Origin: Skermanella sp. TT6
Lineage (GTDB): Bacteria; Pseudomonadota; Alphaproteobacteria; Azospirillales; Azospirillaceae
Length of the DNA: 64,000 nucleotides
Assembly (NCBI RefSeq): GCF_016653635.2
Contig: NZ_CP067421.1
Location: 434,001 to 498,000 of the forward strand
Reading direction: 5' to 3'
The translations under genes and the position numbers were made by a program. Shown in pieces: positions 1-8,979 of the stretch (positions are counted from its first letter, which is position 1; every line of letters begins with the position of its first letter). The notes under the pieces were generated by a model. It was not told where the DNA came from, did not search any database, and saw only the letters and a list, made by a program, of their open reading frames with translations.

Positions 1-256
1 CCAAGACATGCAGCAAGGACTATCCTCAGACTAAACCGCACGCGATGCTCCTTTCGGGATCAAACACCGAAAGTCACGATATCATACATCAGTTGATGAA
101 CGCATAACCTATTTGCCCTAGGATTGTTCCGGAAAGTGGCCGAGACCAGCTAGCGCTTGTTTCGCCTGTACGACTCAGGTCACATGTTTTATATGGCTAG
201 GAATATGGGCGATCCGCTGCCGCACCAACATGTTACTATCTGCCTGGAGGCTAGTT
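1..256. other. Leading non-coding stretch
   Basis: I see no convincing gene here. The stretch is less GC-rich than most of the window. Its right end carries the ribosome binding site (GGAGG at about 245-249) of the response regulator that follows. Whatever lies left of base 1 is cut off. Confidence 0.5.
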
Positions 257-640
257 ATGCTTGTTAAGCCTCATGTCCTCCTGGTCGATGATGAAGTTCT
301 CGCCATCATGGCTCTGGAGCAAGAACTTCTTCAAGGAGGTTTTCGCGTCACAACGGCGCTTAACGGGAAAAAAGCGCTTGAACATTGGCGTCATGATCAT
401 TTTGATGTTTTGGTGAAAGATCTTAGAATGCCTTTAATGAGTGGCAATGATTTGATCCAACAACTTCGCAGTGATTACCCGAAGCTACCTGTTGTGGTTA
501 TCAGCGGGTATATCACCGCAGAAATTTCAGGCGAATTGAATAAAATGTTTGGGCGCCCACTTGTCATCATGGCCAAACCGGTCCGACTTGAAGATATCAT
601 CCAAGCATTAAAAAAATTACTAACTGAAACAGGACAGTAA
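257..640 (+). CDS. Single-domain response regulator (receiver/CheY-like)
   Basis: This is a free-standing receiver domain of about 127 residues that should take a phosphoryl group from a histidine kinase and has no output domain. The acidic pocket is D11-D12, the phospho-acceptor is D55 (in VKDLRMP), the conserved Ser/Thr is S83 (ISGY) and the conserved Lys is K107 (AKP), so all catalytic positions are present. I chose the ATG at 257 because GGAGG lies just upstream; an in-frame ATG at 230 would add nine residues without a ribosome binding site. No kinase gene is adjacent. The partner could be the orphan kinase at 10.2 kb, but nothing in the sequence links them. The gene is less GC-rich than its surroundings. 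Confidence 0.85.
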   Translation: MLVKPHVLLVDDEVLAIMALEQELLQGGFRVTTALNGKKALEHWRHDHFDVLVKDLRMPLMSGNDLIQQLRSDYPKLPVVVISGYITAEISGELNKMFGRPLVIMAKPVRLEDIIQALKKLLTETGQ

Positions 641-981
641 ATCCATGTAATCACCGCACTTTGGTTCGTTTGCGCATGCCCATGCAGGGCACGGTCATGA
701 GGCAGCCAAATCCAGGCGTTGTGAGTTCCGGCAGGGTCGGCGTGGATATTCGGTGCGCTTTTTCCTGAAGATCTAGACGTATGCGGTGCAGTTGGAAACG
801 TCCTAGTGCGCTGACGCATAAAAAAGATTCAGAAAGCGACTTGCAAGATCGTGTTCAGACTGCATTCTTGCCGCTCTCGGTGCATCGCTTGTTTGCATCA
901 GTGTACTAGCGCCAGTAGGTTCTCTATGCCCTGTTGAATAACGGTGGGTCTCGGACAGGCAGCGTACCTTCAGATTGTGCA
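641..981. other. Intergenic region with no recognisable gene
   Basis: No credible reading frame is seen; the frames crossing it are antisense to neighbouring genes. Near 932-960 is a motif with AACGGTGGGT next to TCGGACAGG. A related motif, partly in inverted arrangement, lies at about 2319-2345 on the other side of the HAF-repeat gene. Confidence 0.4.
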
Positions 982-2139
982 TTAGGCGTTTTGGCGCCTG
1001 CGATGCCGTACCAAACTCAGCCCAATGCCTCCGACGGCGATCAGTGCCAGCGTTCCCGGTTCCGGGACCTCCGCGACTGTGACCGGCGTGAGCAGGAAGG
1101 CATTCAATTGGCCGTTGGGATTGGCGCCGAAACCAGTGATCTGCCCGGCGTCGTTGATCCCTTCTCCACTCCAGAGGGTCCATCCCGACTCCGGAGGGAT
1201 CAAATCGTTCAGGTCGAACAAGCCCGTGCCATCCCATAGGAAAGCCCGGTCGACGCTGCCCGCAGTAGTGCTTTGTCCCGTCACCTGGCCGCTGTTGTTG
1301 ATGCCCCGGCCGGCGTTGAAGACCCCTTCGGCGAGGGCGCCTAGGTCCTGCATGCCGGTGGTTGGATCCCACAGGAACGCATTGAAGACGCCTACACCGG
1401 TGCCGCTGCCTCCCGTCACCTGGCCTCTATCGTTGATATCATCGCCGAAGCTGTTCGCCCGGCCAGTCGGTCCCGCGAGCGTGCCAAGATCCTGCATACC
1501 GGTCAGCGGGTCCCATAGGAACGCATGGTTGCCGAAGTTCTCAACGCTGCTGCTTCCCGTCACTTGGCCGCTGTCGTTGATGCCGGAGCCGACGCTGATT
1601 CCGGGAAACTCCTTGCTTAGGGCGCCGATGCTCCGTATGCCGGTTTCCGGGTCCCACACGAACGCATTGACGATGCTCGGGCCGAAGTTGCTGGCTCCTG
1701 TCACCTGGCCGCTGTTGTTGATGTCGGCACCATCGCTTATCTCATTCTCGCCGCCGCCGCCTGTACCGAGGTCCCGCATGCCGGTGGCACTGTCCCACAG
1801 GAACGCACGTTGGCTATCGTCTGCGTTGGTGCTGAACCCTGTGACTTGTCCGTTGTCGTTGATGCCAAAGGCCTGGCTGACGCCGCTGCTTCCGGCAAGT
1901 GACCCGAGGTCCCGCATGCCGGTCTCCGGGTCCCACAGGAACGCACGGGGGCCAGTAGGGGTCCCGCTGGTCCCTGTCACCTGGCCGTTATTGTTGATAT
2001 CGAAACCGCCGCTGCCTCTACCGCCGGGGAGCGTGCCGAGATCGGTGATGGTGTAGTTTGGGACGGCGAGTGCCGGGACGGGAGCGAGAGCAATGGAGCC
2101 CAAAAAGAACAGGTAACCCAGGTGCATGACTAGGTGCAT
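982..2139 (-). CDS. HAF-repeat secreted protein with PEP-CTERM sorting signal
   Basis: This 385-residue protein is probably exported and surface-processed. It starts with a signal peptide (hydrophobic core about residues 6-24, ending ALA). The body holds about six to seven imperfect repeats of roughly 50 residues built on AFLWDPxTGMxDLG followed by INxxGQVTG, the pattern of the HAF family. The C-terminus has VPEPGTLALIAVGG plus a hydrophobic helix and a basic tail (RHRRR), a classical PEP-CTERM signal recognised by exosortase. A GGAGG sits six bases before the chosen ATG; a second ATG four codons later is possible. No exosortase is in the window, so processing would depend on genes elsewhere. 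The function of HAF proteins is unknown. Confidence 0.85.
   Translation of the reverse strand: MHLVMHLGYLFFLGSIALAPVPALAVPNYTITDLGTLPGGRGSGGFDINNNGQVTGTSGTPTGPRAFLWDPETGMRDLGSLAGSSGVSQAFGINDNGQVTGFSTNADDSQRAFLWDSATGMRDLGTGGGGENEISDGADINNSGQVTGASNFGPSIVNAFVWDPETGIRSIGALSKEFPGISVGSGINDSGQVTGSSSVENFGNHAFLWDPLTGMQDLGTLAGPTGRANSFGDDINDRGQVTGGSGTGVGVFNAFLWDPTTGMQDLGALAEGVFNAGRGINNSGQVTGQSTTAGSVDRAFLWDGTGLFDLNDLIPPESGWTLWSGEGINDAGQITGFGANPNGQLNAFLLTPVTVAEVPEPGTLALIAVGGIGLSLVRHRRRQNA
1230..2000 (-). repeat. Internal tandem repeats of the HAF gene (period about 150 bp)
   Basis: The blocks encoding AFLWDPxTGMxDLG recur at roughly 1240, 1370, 1515, 1645, 1795 and 1935. On the + strand they appear as recurring pieces such as GGTCCCACAGGAACGC and CACCTGGCCGxTGTTGTTGAT. 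They are diverged at the base level, so this is an old repeat array and not a recent amplification. Confidence 0.7.
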
Positions 2140-2363
2140 GAACTGCCTCCGTGCAGGTATATGGCCGATTTTTACGGTCTTTTTATGTGAAACTTAGAAA
2201 GTGCAGCTCAGTATGATGGAGGAAGCGCATGGCGGGGTGCGCGCCGTAGGGCACTATGCTTGAGGATAACACCGCAGCGGTCTCCGGTCCAAAATCGACC
2301 AATTGAAGATCTGACTACCTGTCCGACAACGGTGGGTTTTGAATAGTGCCGACAGAGCCCGTT

Positions 2364-2395
2364 AAAAAAGCCTCCGCAGCAAACACCGCGGAGGC
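2364..2395 (-). terminator. Rho-independent terminator of the chemoreceptor gene
   Basis: An 8-bp perfect stem, GCCTCCGC (2370-2377) and GCGGAGGC (2388-2395), encloses a 10-base loop. On the minus strand it is followed by six T (2364-2369). It lies 23 bases beyond the stop codon of the minus-strand chemoreceptor gene. Confidence 0.85.
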
Positions 2396-2417
2396 TTTCG
2401 TTCAGCTAGGCTAATGG

Positions 2418-4469
2418 TCAGGCGGCCCGGACGGTTGCGATAAAGCTCGCGACTTCACCGCGCAGCTTCTCTGCCTCGCGTGCCAGGCCTTCGGAAGCGC
2501 CGAGCACCTGCGATGCGGCGGCTCCGGTCTCCCCGGCGGCCTGGGTCACCCCGGTGATGTTCACCGCCACCTCGTCGGTTCCCCGCGCGGCTTGGCTGAC
2601 GTTGGAGGAGATGTCGCGCGTGGCGGCGCTCTGCTCCTCGATCGCGGCGGCGATGGTGGTGGTGATCTCGTTCATCTGGCCGATGATCCGGCCGATCCCG
2701 TCGATCGCCGCCTGCGCGCCGCCCGTCGCCCCCTGGATCTCGCCCACCTTCGACTTGATCTCCTCGGTCGCCCGTGCGGTCTGGGTCGCCAGCGACTTGA
2801 CCTCCGACGCCACCACCGCGAAGCCCTTGCCCGCCTCCCCGGCCCGCGCCGCCTCGATGGTCGCGTTCAGCGCCAGCAGGTTGGTCTGCCCGGCGATCGT
2901 GTTGATCAGCTCGACCACCTGGCCGATCTGCTCGGCAGCCTGCACCAGCACCTTCATGGTCTCGTTGGTCCGCCCGGCCTCGGCCACCGCCTGGCCGGCG
3001 ATCTGGCTGGAGCTGCTGATCTGCCGGCCGATCTCGGCGATGGAGGAGGACAGCTCCTCGGTCGCCGCCGCCACGGTCTGGACGTTCGCCGAGGCCTGTT
3101 CCGACGCGGCGGCCACGGCGGTCGCCTGCTGGCTGGTGGTGTCCGCGGTGTGGGTCATCACCGACGCGGTGCTCTGCATCTCGGTCGCGGCCGAGGCGAC
3201 CGTCTCGACGATGCCTTTGACGCTGGCTTCGAAGCCGTCGGCCAGCTTCAGCATCGCGGCCTTGCGCTCCGCTGCCGCGCGGACCTCCGCCTCGCGGGCT
3301 TCCTGCTCCATCTCGCGGGTGCGGATCATGTTGTCCCTGAAGACCTGCACCGTGCCGGCCATCTGCCCGATCTCGTCCCGGCGCCCGACCGCCGGGATCG
3401 CCGCATCGGTGTCGCCGTCGGCGAGCCGCCGCATGGCCTCCGTCATGGAGATTACGGGGATAGCGATGCTGCGCCCGATCAGCCAGGCGAATGCCAGGCC
3501 CAACATGACGGCGGCGGCGCAGAGCACGACAGCGGTAGTCTTGGCAGCTTCCGCGTCACCGGTGGCCTCCGCCTCCACCTCGGCCTTCCTGCCTGCTGAT
3601 ATCGCGTGGATGTTGCCGGACTTCTCCCGGAGCGAAGCCATGGTCTCGGCCATGGAACCGTTGACCAGGCTTTCCATCTCCAAGGCCAGCGACGCCAGCT
3701 CCGCGAAACCCTGACTATAGCGTGCCAGCAGCACTCTCGCATCCTTCAGCCGTTCCCCCTGTCCAGGGGCGGTCAGATGCGTGGCCAACTTGCCGAGCTG
3801 AATATCGACGCCGTCAAGTTCCTTGGCAACGCGTTCAGCTTCCTCCTTCTTCTTCGAACCGAGGAAGCGGGCAGCGACAACCCGGGCCAGCAGGAAGTTC
3901 TCTCCCGCCTGGGCCGTCTCAGCAATCACCTCGGTATTGCCGCTGGCAATTTCCGCCAGGCGCATGTCGGTCAGCATCTTGCGCAGCTTGACGCCGACAT
4001 CGTTCAGGATCTCACCTTCGAGTGCATTCCGGCGAGCACTCTTCTCGATCACACTCTTGAAAGAGGAAGCGTAAGCTGCCTTCAATTCCAAGATGTCGTC
4101 CGCGGCTTTGACATTCTCCGGATGCGTCATCAACCCCTTTGCCGCGAGGAGCGAGTTTTCGGCGTCGGCCCAGCTTGTGTTGAATTCGGCAACGTCGGCA
4201 TCATCGCCGCTGGCGAGGAACCGCCGGACTGCCAGCCGCGCCTCGATGAAATCCGTCTCCGCGACCGAGATGCTGACAGCGATTCGGGACTGCGTGGTGT
4301 AGGCTCGCAGATTGTTCTGACCGTCCTGGGCCGAGAACCAGGACATTCCACCGAGCCCGGAAAGAAGGAGCAGCAGGGCACCGAAACCGGTATAGATCTT
4401 GGTGCGCGTTTTGAGGTTGCCGAAGAAGCTTGAGGAACTCTTCTCTCCTACCATGCTCTGTATGTTCAT
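2418..4469 (-). CDS. Methyl-accepting chemotaxis protein
   Basis: This is a 683-residue transmembrane chemoreceptor that would signal to CheA/CheW. The layout is: short cytoplasmic N-terminus; membrane helix 1 at about residues 28-48; a largely helical periplasmic ligand domain (about 50-305) of the four-helix type; membrane helix 2 at about 312-334; a HAMP linker (about 335-390, [15 protein letters not shown]); and a long coiled-coil signalling domain. The conserved hairpin tip is seen as [21 protein letters not shown] around residue 545. There is no obvious C-terminal CheR-docking pentapeptide. No strong ribosome binding site precedes the ATG at 4469; an in-frame ATG five codons later is an alternative. 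The gene stands alone and has its own terminator. Confidence 0.92.
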   Translation of the reverse strand: MNIQSMVGEKSSSSFFGNLKTRTKIYTGFGALLLLLSGLGGMSWFSAQDGQNNLRAYTTQSRIAVSISVAETDFIEARLAVRRFLASGDDADVAEFNTSWADAENSLLAAKGLMTHPENVKAADDILELKAAYASSFKSVIEKSARRNALEGEILNDVGVKLRKMLTDMRLAEIASGNTEVIAETAQAGENFLLARVVAARFLGSKKKEEAERVAKELDGVDIQLGKLATHLTAPGQGERLKDARVLLARYSQGFAELASLALEMESLVNGSMAETMASLREKSGNIHAISAGRKAEVEAEATGDAEAAKTTAVVLCAAAVMLGLAFAWLIGRSIAIPVISMTEAMRRLADGDTDAAIPAVGRRDEIGQMAGTVQVFRDNMIRTREMEQEAREAEVRAAAERKAAMLKLADGFEASVKGIVETVASAATEMQSTASVMTHTADTTSQQATAVAAASEQASANVQTVAAATEELSSSIAEIGRQISSSSQIAGQAVAEAGRTNETMKVLVQAAEQIGQVVELINTIAGQTNLLALNATIEAARAGEAGKGFAVVASEVKSLATQTARATEEIKSKVGEIQGATGGAQAAIDGIGRIIGQMNEITTTIAAAIEEQSAATRDISSNVSQAARGTDEVAVNITGVTQAAGETGAAASQVLGASEGLAREAEKLRGEVASFIATVRAA

Positions 4470-4580
4470 TTTATACCTTGCCGATCATGTTATACCGCAT
4501 CCGGTCTGATCGCGATTAAAGCAAGAATATATTAAGCAAGTCTTCACAATATTCCGGCGGTGCTGTGAAGACTCCACAGA

Positions 4581-5204
4581 TTACCTGCGGCGGCCTTGCC
4601 GGCTAAAGCATGCGTCGAACTGCCGATGGTGGAGAGCAAACAGGCACAGGAGGTCGGGGTCAAACATGTCCGGTGTCACCCGAGCATCGCCCTTGAGCAG
4701 GATTTCGACGGCATCCTCATGTGCCAGGGCGGCTTTGTAGGGCCGCTCGGCGCGCAGCGCGTCGTAGACATCGCACAGGCGGACCATGCGGCCGCTCAGC
4801 GGGATCTCCTTACCTTTAAGAGCATGAGGGTAACCGGTGCCATCATGATTTTCGTGGTGCGACAAGGCCATTTCGGCGGCGAGTGGGCAGAGGTGGCGCA
4901 GGCGTGCATAGCCGAAGCGGACATGCTCCTGCACGATCCTTCGCTCCGCCTCGTCCAGCGGACCACGTTTGAGCAGAATGTTGGCCGGTACCCAGAGCTT
5001 ACCGATGTCATGGACCCTGGCCGCTTCCCGCCAGCGGATGGTTTTTGCCGTGTCGAAACCGGAAAGCCGGCACAGCGTCCCGACCAGATCACCGACCATG
5101 ACGTTATAGGCTCCCACCTCATGGGCATCCTCTCCGAACAGGGTCAGAGCCTCGACAATCCCGAAGGATGAGACGGCAGCATCGTGGATCAGTGTGTCGG
5201 CCAT
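4581..5204 (-). pseudogene. HD-GYP domain phosphodiesterase, 5' end split by IS5-family insertion
   Basis: The product is a 207-residue stand-alone HD-GYP domain, the fold that hydrolyses cyclic di-GMP. H65-D66 form the HD pair (ARVHDIGK), followed by H94, H116-H117-E118 and the GYP triplet at 124-126. The remaining metal ligand is probably D in RLCDVYDAL. An insertion sequence abuts the 5' end. Removing it with one TTA copy joins 5211 to 6104 and restores ATG-ACT-AAG-CCT-ATG, preceded by an in-frame TAA, so the insertion struck codon 2-3 of the original gene. Translation could still start at the second methionine (5204), but the native promoter and ribosome binding site are now about 890 bp away. 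The domain is otherwise undamaged. Confidence 0.8.
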
Positions 5205-5217
5205 AGGCTTAGAGTGC

Positions 5218-6049
5218 CTAACATAACCATCGTTCGACGAAGCGGAAGGTGATGAGGGCTGCGGCGAGGTGGTTGAAGGCGGCAAAGATATCGATCCGGC
5301 GTTCGTAGCGCACGGAGGTCCGCCGGAATTGGGCGAACCATGCCAAGGTGCGTTCGACCTTCCAGCGGTGCCGGCCCAGGCGCTCGGTGCTGTCGATGCC
5401 GCGCCGCGCGATCCGGGGAATGATGGCGCGTCCGCGCAACGCACGCCGGCAGCGCCGGAAATCATAGCCTTTGTACCGCTTTCAGCGTTAGCTAAAGCTC
5501 CCGCATGCAGCTTGGCGGGACGGCGGCGGGGCCGGCCGGCGCACTGGCGGATGGGCGGGATGGCATCGACGGTGGCCTCCAGCATCCGGCTGTCGTGGAT
5601 GTTAGCGGCCGACAGGGTCACGGCCAGCGGGATGCCGTTGGCGTCGATGACGACGTGGCGCTTCGAGCCCGGCTTGCCGCGGTCGGTCGGGTTCGGCCCG
5701 GTCTCCCGGCCCCCCTTTTTGCCGGGACGCTGGCGCTGTCCAGCGCCGCCCGGCTCCAGTCGATCGCGTTGGCCTTGCCCAGCCGGTCCAGAAGAACGTG
5801 GTGCAACCTCTCCCAGACCCCTGAGGCCTGCCAGTCGCGCAGCCGCCGCCAACAGGTCATGCCCGAGCCGCAGCCCATCTCCTGCGGCAGCATCTCCCAC
5901 GGAATGCCACTTCGCAACACGAACAGGATGCCGGTCAGCGCCGCCCGGTCATCGACCGGCGGCCGACCGCCTTTCGGACGGGGCGGACGGGACGGCAACA
6001 GCGGCGCCACGACCGCCCACAGCTCATCGCTGACAAGGGGTTTCGCCAT
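5218..6049 (-). pseudogene. IS5-family transposase, two-frame, disrupted by a short insert
   Basis: The first frame (5618-6049) starts with MAKPLVSDELWAVVAPLLP and runs through the conserved N-terminal domain. At 5710-5720 the minus strand reads A5G6, a slippery run typical of the programmed frameshift in this group, after which the second frame continues with KPGSKRHVVIDANG. A run of about 30 bases at 5473-5502 then interrupts the expected KLHADKGYDFRR segment and throws the reading frame off. The C-terminal block (GRHRWKVERTLAW) is in yet another frame and ends at 5218. The natural frameshift alone would not kill the enzyme; the short insert probably does. Confidence 0.8.
5473..5502. repeat. 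About 28-bp insert of unknown origin inside the IS5 transposase gene
   Basis: Bases 5474-5501 match 40371-40398, inside an unrelated IS3 transposase gene, at 24 of 28 positions with no gaps. The shared core is GCGTTAGCT. The sequence can fold as GCTTT-c-AGC, loop GTTA, GCT-AAAGC. The net gain is about 26 bp in both hosts, estimated from the expected coding sequence. The same insert is in the second IS5 copy (24354-24382), so it was present before that copy was made. Confidence 0.65.
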
Positions 6050-6520
6050 GCCCGTCAGATAGGCGGCGTCAGCCTCTCATCAAGGTTTTGTTAGACGCTC
6101 TTAGTCATTTATCCGGGGCAAGTGCTAAGCTATTAAATTAGCTTTCATTTATTAATAATTTACGAAATCCCGACGATGAAGTGTTGTGAATGTCGAGCAC
6201 TGATGAGGCTTTCACGCCTTCGAAAGCGGTAGGGTTTCGGGTAAATGAGGTGGCTCCGCTTGTCTGAACAGATTTTTCGGCGGATAAGTGGAGCACCTGC
6301 CGGGTTCAGGCTGCCGCGATCTGCGGAAGCGGGGTGAAGTAGGCCTGATCGGGTGTTTGCCGGTCAAAGGTGCGTATTCCGGCGAAAGCGCCCTGGCGTT
6401 TCGGTTCAAACCGCCCACCGTTTCGGTGATTTCGCCCACCCGCCCCATGGGACGGGTGGGTGGGCGGCATCGTGATCCATCGTTTTCATCTTATGCTGGT
6501 ATCGTCGCTCGTGCCAGGGG

Positions 6521-7282
6521 TCACGATGGCGTTGCAGATCTGGCTGTTTTCTGGTCTGCCGCCCGTACCCGGCGCATGGACTCGCCCGTGAGCTCGATGC
6601 GCAATGCCCGGTGAACGACGCGGTCGAGGATCGCGTCGGCGTAAGTGGCATCGCCGATCGACCGGTGCCAGTTCGCCACGGGGATCTGGGTTGCCAGCAC
6701 CGTGGCGGCACGGTCATGCCGGTCGTCGATCACTTCCATCAGGTCGAGCCGCTGAGCCGCAGTGAGCTCGGTCATGGCCCAGTCGTCGATGATCAGCACC
6801 TCCAGGCGGGCCAGGCGGCGCAGGACGCGGGCGAGCGAGCCGTCGAGCCGGGCGGTCGCCAGATCGTCGAGCAGGCGCGTCAGCCGGGTGTAGAAGACGC
6901 CGTAGCCTTCCCGGGCCGCCTGGTTGCCCAGCGCACAGGCCAGGAACGTCTTGCCGATGCCGGTCGGGCCGGTCACCAGCAGCGGCTGGTGCTCGCGAAC
7001 CCAGCGACAACTCGCCAGATCGCGGATCAGCGTGCGATCGAGGCCGCGCGGCGTGCGCCAGTCGAGATCCTCCAGGCAGGCGGTCTGGCGCAGCCGGGCC
7101 CGCTTCAGCCGGCTGGCCAGGGCGGTGTTGGCGCGCTCCGCCGTCTCGCGCTCGACCAGCAGGGCAAGCTGGTCGTCGAAGCTGAGCTGGTTGCGCTCGG
7201 GCTGGCGCTCGAGGTCTTCCAGGCCGCGCGCCATGCCGTACAGCCGCAGCCGGCGCAGAGCCTCGTGGGTCGGATGCTTCAT
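6521..7282 (-). CDS. istB: IS21-family helper ATPase IstB
   Basis: This 253-residue AAA+ ATPase assists the IS21 transposase in target capture. The Walker A motif is GPTGIGKT (residues about 105-112) and Walker B is VLIIDDW (about 159-165). The N-terminal helical part (LRRLRLYGMARGLEDL) is typical. The length is normal and there are no stops. It starts 18 bp after the end of istA and is probably co-translated. Confidence 0.9.
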   Translation of the reverse strand: MKHPTHEALRRLRLYGMARGLEDLERQPERNQLSFDDQLALLVERETAERANTALASRLKRARLRQTACLEDLDWRTPRGLDRTLIRDLASCRWVREHQPLLVTGPTGIGKTFLACALGNQAAREGYGVFYTRLTRLLDDLATARLDGSLARVLRRLARLEVLIIDDWAMTELTAAQRLDLMEVIDDRHDRAATVLATQIPVANWHRSIGDATYADAILDRVVHRALRIELTGESMRRVRAADQKTARSATPS

Positions 7283-7300
7283 GCTCTCGGGTCTCCTTGT

Positions 7301-8818
7301 TCAGTTCCGGTAGTAAGAGGGGCCGCGCAGGTTGGCGTGCTCGCCCAAGCCGTCGGATGAGGCTGGCGGCGGACCGCCGCTGGTGAGCCAGCGCTGGACG
7401 TAGCGCCAGGATCGGACATTGGCTTCCAGGGCGGCCTGACAGGCTTGTTCCAGCCGGTCGGCGCCGTGGGCGCCGCCGAGCCGGAGCAGGCCGAGACCGG
7501 CACGCACCGCCTGCTCGCGATGTTCCGCCGCCGCCAGGATGCGCTCGAACAGCAGGGTCGCCGCCGAGCCGACCGCGGCGAACTCGGCCTGAAGGTGTTC
7601 CGGCGTGTAGCGGGCCACCGCGCGGTGGGAGGCCGGCTGGTGAGCTTCCAGCGTCGTCCGGCTGCCGGCCGAAGCCCGGGGATGGCAGGCGACGCGCCGC
7701 CCGCGCAGGAAGATGCTGATCAGGGCGGCGGTCGCGTGGACATCGACCGTCTTGCCGATCGCGGTGTAGGGCACCGAGTAGGCGGCGCCGTCGATCACGA
7801 CATGGTAATCGGGCGCCAGCTTGTAGCGGCTCCAGGTTCCCGGAACGAAGCGGTCCGCCGGCAGCGGCCGCAGATGGGCACGCTCCCGCTCGGCCAGGAT
7901 CCGCGCCCGGCAGCTGTCCTTGTCGCCGCTCAGCGGTGCTGCGTTCAGCATGGCCAGGTGCTCCCGGATCGCGGCGTTGGCGGCGTCGAGGCTGACGAAG
8001 ACGGTGTCGCGGATCGGCGCCAGCACGCGCCGTTCGACCTGCAGCACCGCATTCTCGACCGCTGCCTTGTCCCTCGGCTGACGCACCCGCGTCGGGACGA
8101 CGGCGATCCGGTAGTGCTGGGCAAGGTCGTGGTAGCCGGGGTTGAGGGTGGGATCGTAGAACGAGGCGTGGCTGACGCCGACCTTGAGGTTGTCGGGCAC
8201 CAGGCGGGCCGGAGCACCGCCCAGGTGCTCCAGCAGCCGGACGTGGGAGGCCAGCCAGTCCTCCGACCGCTGCGTCCAGGTCGCTTCGGCGTAGATGTAG
8301 CCGGAGTACGGCAGGCAGGCGACGAAGATCTGCGCCGGGCGGGCATCGGCGCCGACCCCGATCATCAGGGTCATGCCGGCGTAATCGACTTCCAGCGCGT
8401 CGCCCGGCAGATGGTCGCGCCGCATCCGGGGAACTGCCCGGGCGGCCTGCCAGTCCCGGAAGCGCTGGACGAACTGGGTGTAGCGGTAGCCGTCGGGATG
8501 GCAAACCAGATACTCCTGCCAGAGCAGTTGGAGCGTCACGCCCCGCCGGCCCAGGTCCCGCTCCACCGCTGCCCAGTCCGGCAGGGGACGTGGCTGCGCC
8601 GGCGGTGGCGGGAACAGACGCCGCTCCAGCTCCTCGTCGCTCCACTCCTTCACGTCGCCAAAGCGCAGGTCCGCGCTCTCGAGGCGGCGCAGGTAATCGC
8701 GCACCGTCGTGCGCGGCATCCGGCATGCCGCCGCGATCCGGCGCACGCTCGCCCCGAACTCATCGCGCAGCCGCAAGACTTCCCTGATGCGTCGCATGTC
8801 CGATCTCCCTCGCGGCAT
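7301..8818 (-). CDS. istA: IS21-family transposase IstA
   Basis: This is a DDE transposase of about 505 residues. An N-terminal helix-turn-helix (SVRRIAAACRMPRTTVRDYL) is followed by the RNase-H-fold core with catalytic Asp in LEVDYAGMTL, Asp in LVPDNLKVGV and Glu in AAVENAVLQVE. A C-terminal domain follows (SVPYTAIGKTVDV). The ATG at 8818 is preferred because GGGAGGGTGGG precedes it; an in-frame ATG at 8836 would add six residues. It appears intact, so this IS21 copy may be active. Confidence 0.88.
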   Translation of the reverse strand: MPRGRSDMRRIREVLRLRDEFGASVRRIAAACRMPRTTVRDYLRRLESADLRFGDVKEWSDEELERRLFPPPPAQPRPLPDWAAVERDLGRRGVTLQLLWQEYLVCHPDGYRYTQFVQRFRDWQAARAVPRMRRDHLPGDALEVDYAGMTLMIGVGADARPAQIFVACLPYSGYIYAEATWTQRSEDWLASHVRLLEHLGGAPARLVPDNLKVGVSHASFYDPTLNPGYHDLAQHYRIAVVPTRVRQPRDKAAVENAVLQVERRVLAPIRDTVFVSLDAANAAIREHLAMLNAAPLSGDKDSCRARILAERERAHLRPLPADRFVPGTWSRYKLAPDYHVVIDGAAYSVPYTAIGKTVDVHATAALISIFLRGRRVACHPRASAGSRTTLEAHQPASHRAVARYTPEHLQAEFAAVGSAATLLFERILAAAEHREQAVRAGLGLLRLGGAHGADRLEQACQAALEANVRSWRYVQRWLTSGGPPPASSDGLGEHANLRGPSYYRN

Positions 8819-8979
8819 CCCACCCTCCCTGCCCATTGTCGCAAGGACCCCAGTGTAGATGCCGATACAGGATCAGACGCCGCCCATCTCTACTCCCACG
8901 TGTGGGCGAAATCGCCGAAACGGCAGGGCGGTTTGAACCGAAACAGGGGGGCGCTTTCCCCCGAAATCAGAGGGCGGAT

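Larger units (their letters stand above)
5212..6100 (-). mobile_element. IS5-family insertion sequence, 889 bp, TTA target duplication
   Basis: The terminal inverted repeats are GAGTGCCTAACATAACC (left, 5212 onward) and GAGCGTCTAACAAAACC (right end, reverse complement, ending at 6100). They are flanked by TTA at 5209-5211 and 6101-6103. Size, TNA-type duplication and a two-frame transposase fit the IS427/IS1031 side of the IS5 family. A partial second copy lies at 24178-24644 in the opposite orientation and also keeps a flanking TTA. Confidence 0.85.
6250..8970 (-). mobile_element. IS21-family element (complete istA-istB)
   Basis: The istA and istB genes are bracketed by complex inverted terminal sequences. 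The right end (8899-8966) reads GTGGGCGAAATCgCCGAAAC and then GGGCGGTTTGAACCGAAAC. The left end (about 6370-6445) carries the same blocks in reverse complement. Multiple short terminal repeats are typical of IS21. I could not fix the outermost base at either end; the left tip may lie near 6250 and the right tip is masked by the abutting IS3 element. Confidence 0.7.

Noticed and set aside
1230-2000. Regularly spaced repeats considered as CRISPR
   Set aside because: The period is about 150 bp, the repeats are diverged and coding (HAF motif), and there are no spacers of constant size or cas genes.
1025-2056. 343-residue plus-strand frame opposite the HAF gene
   Set aside because: Repeats of the HAF gene read backwards; no start signal or domain.
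4581-5900. 439-residue frame apparently fusing a transposase to HD-GYP
   Set aside because: It crosses an IS boundary at 5211-5212; the native gene is restored by removing the IS, so this is not a real fusion.
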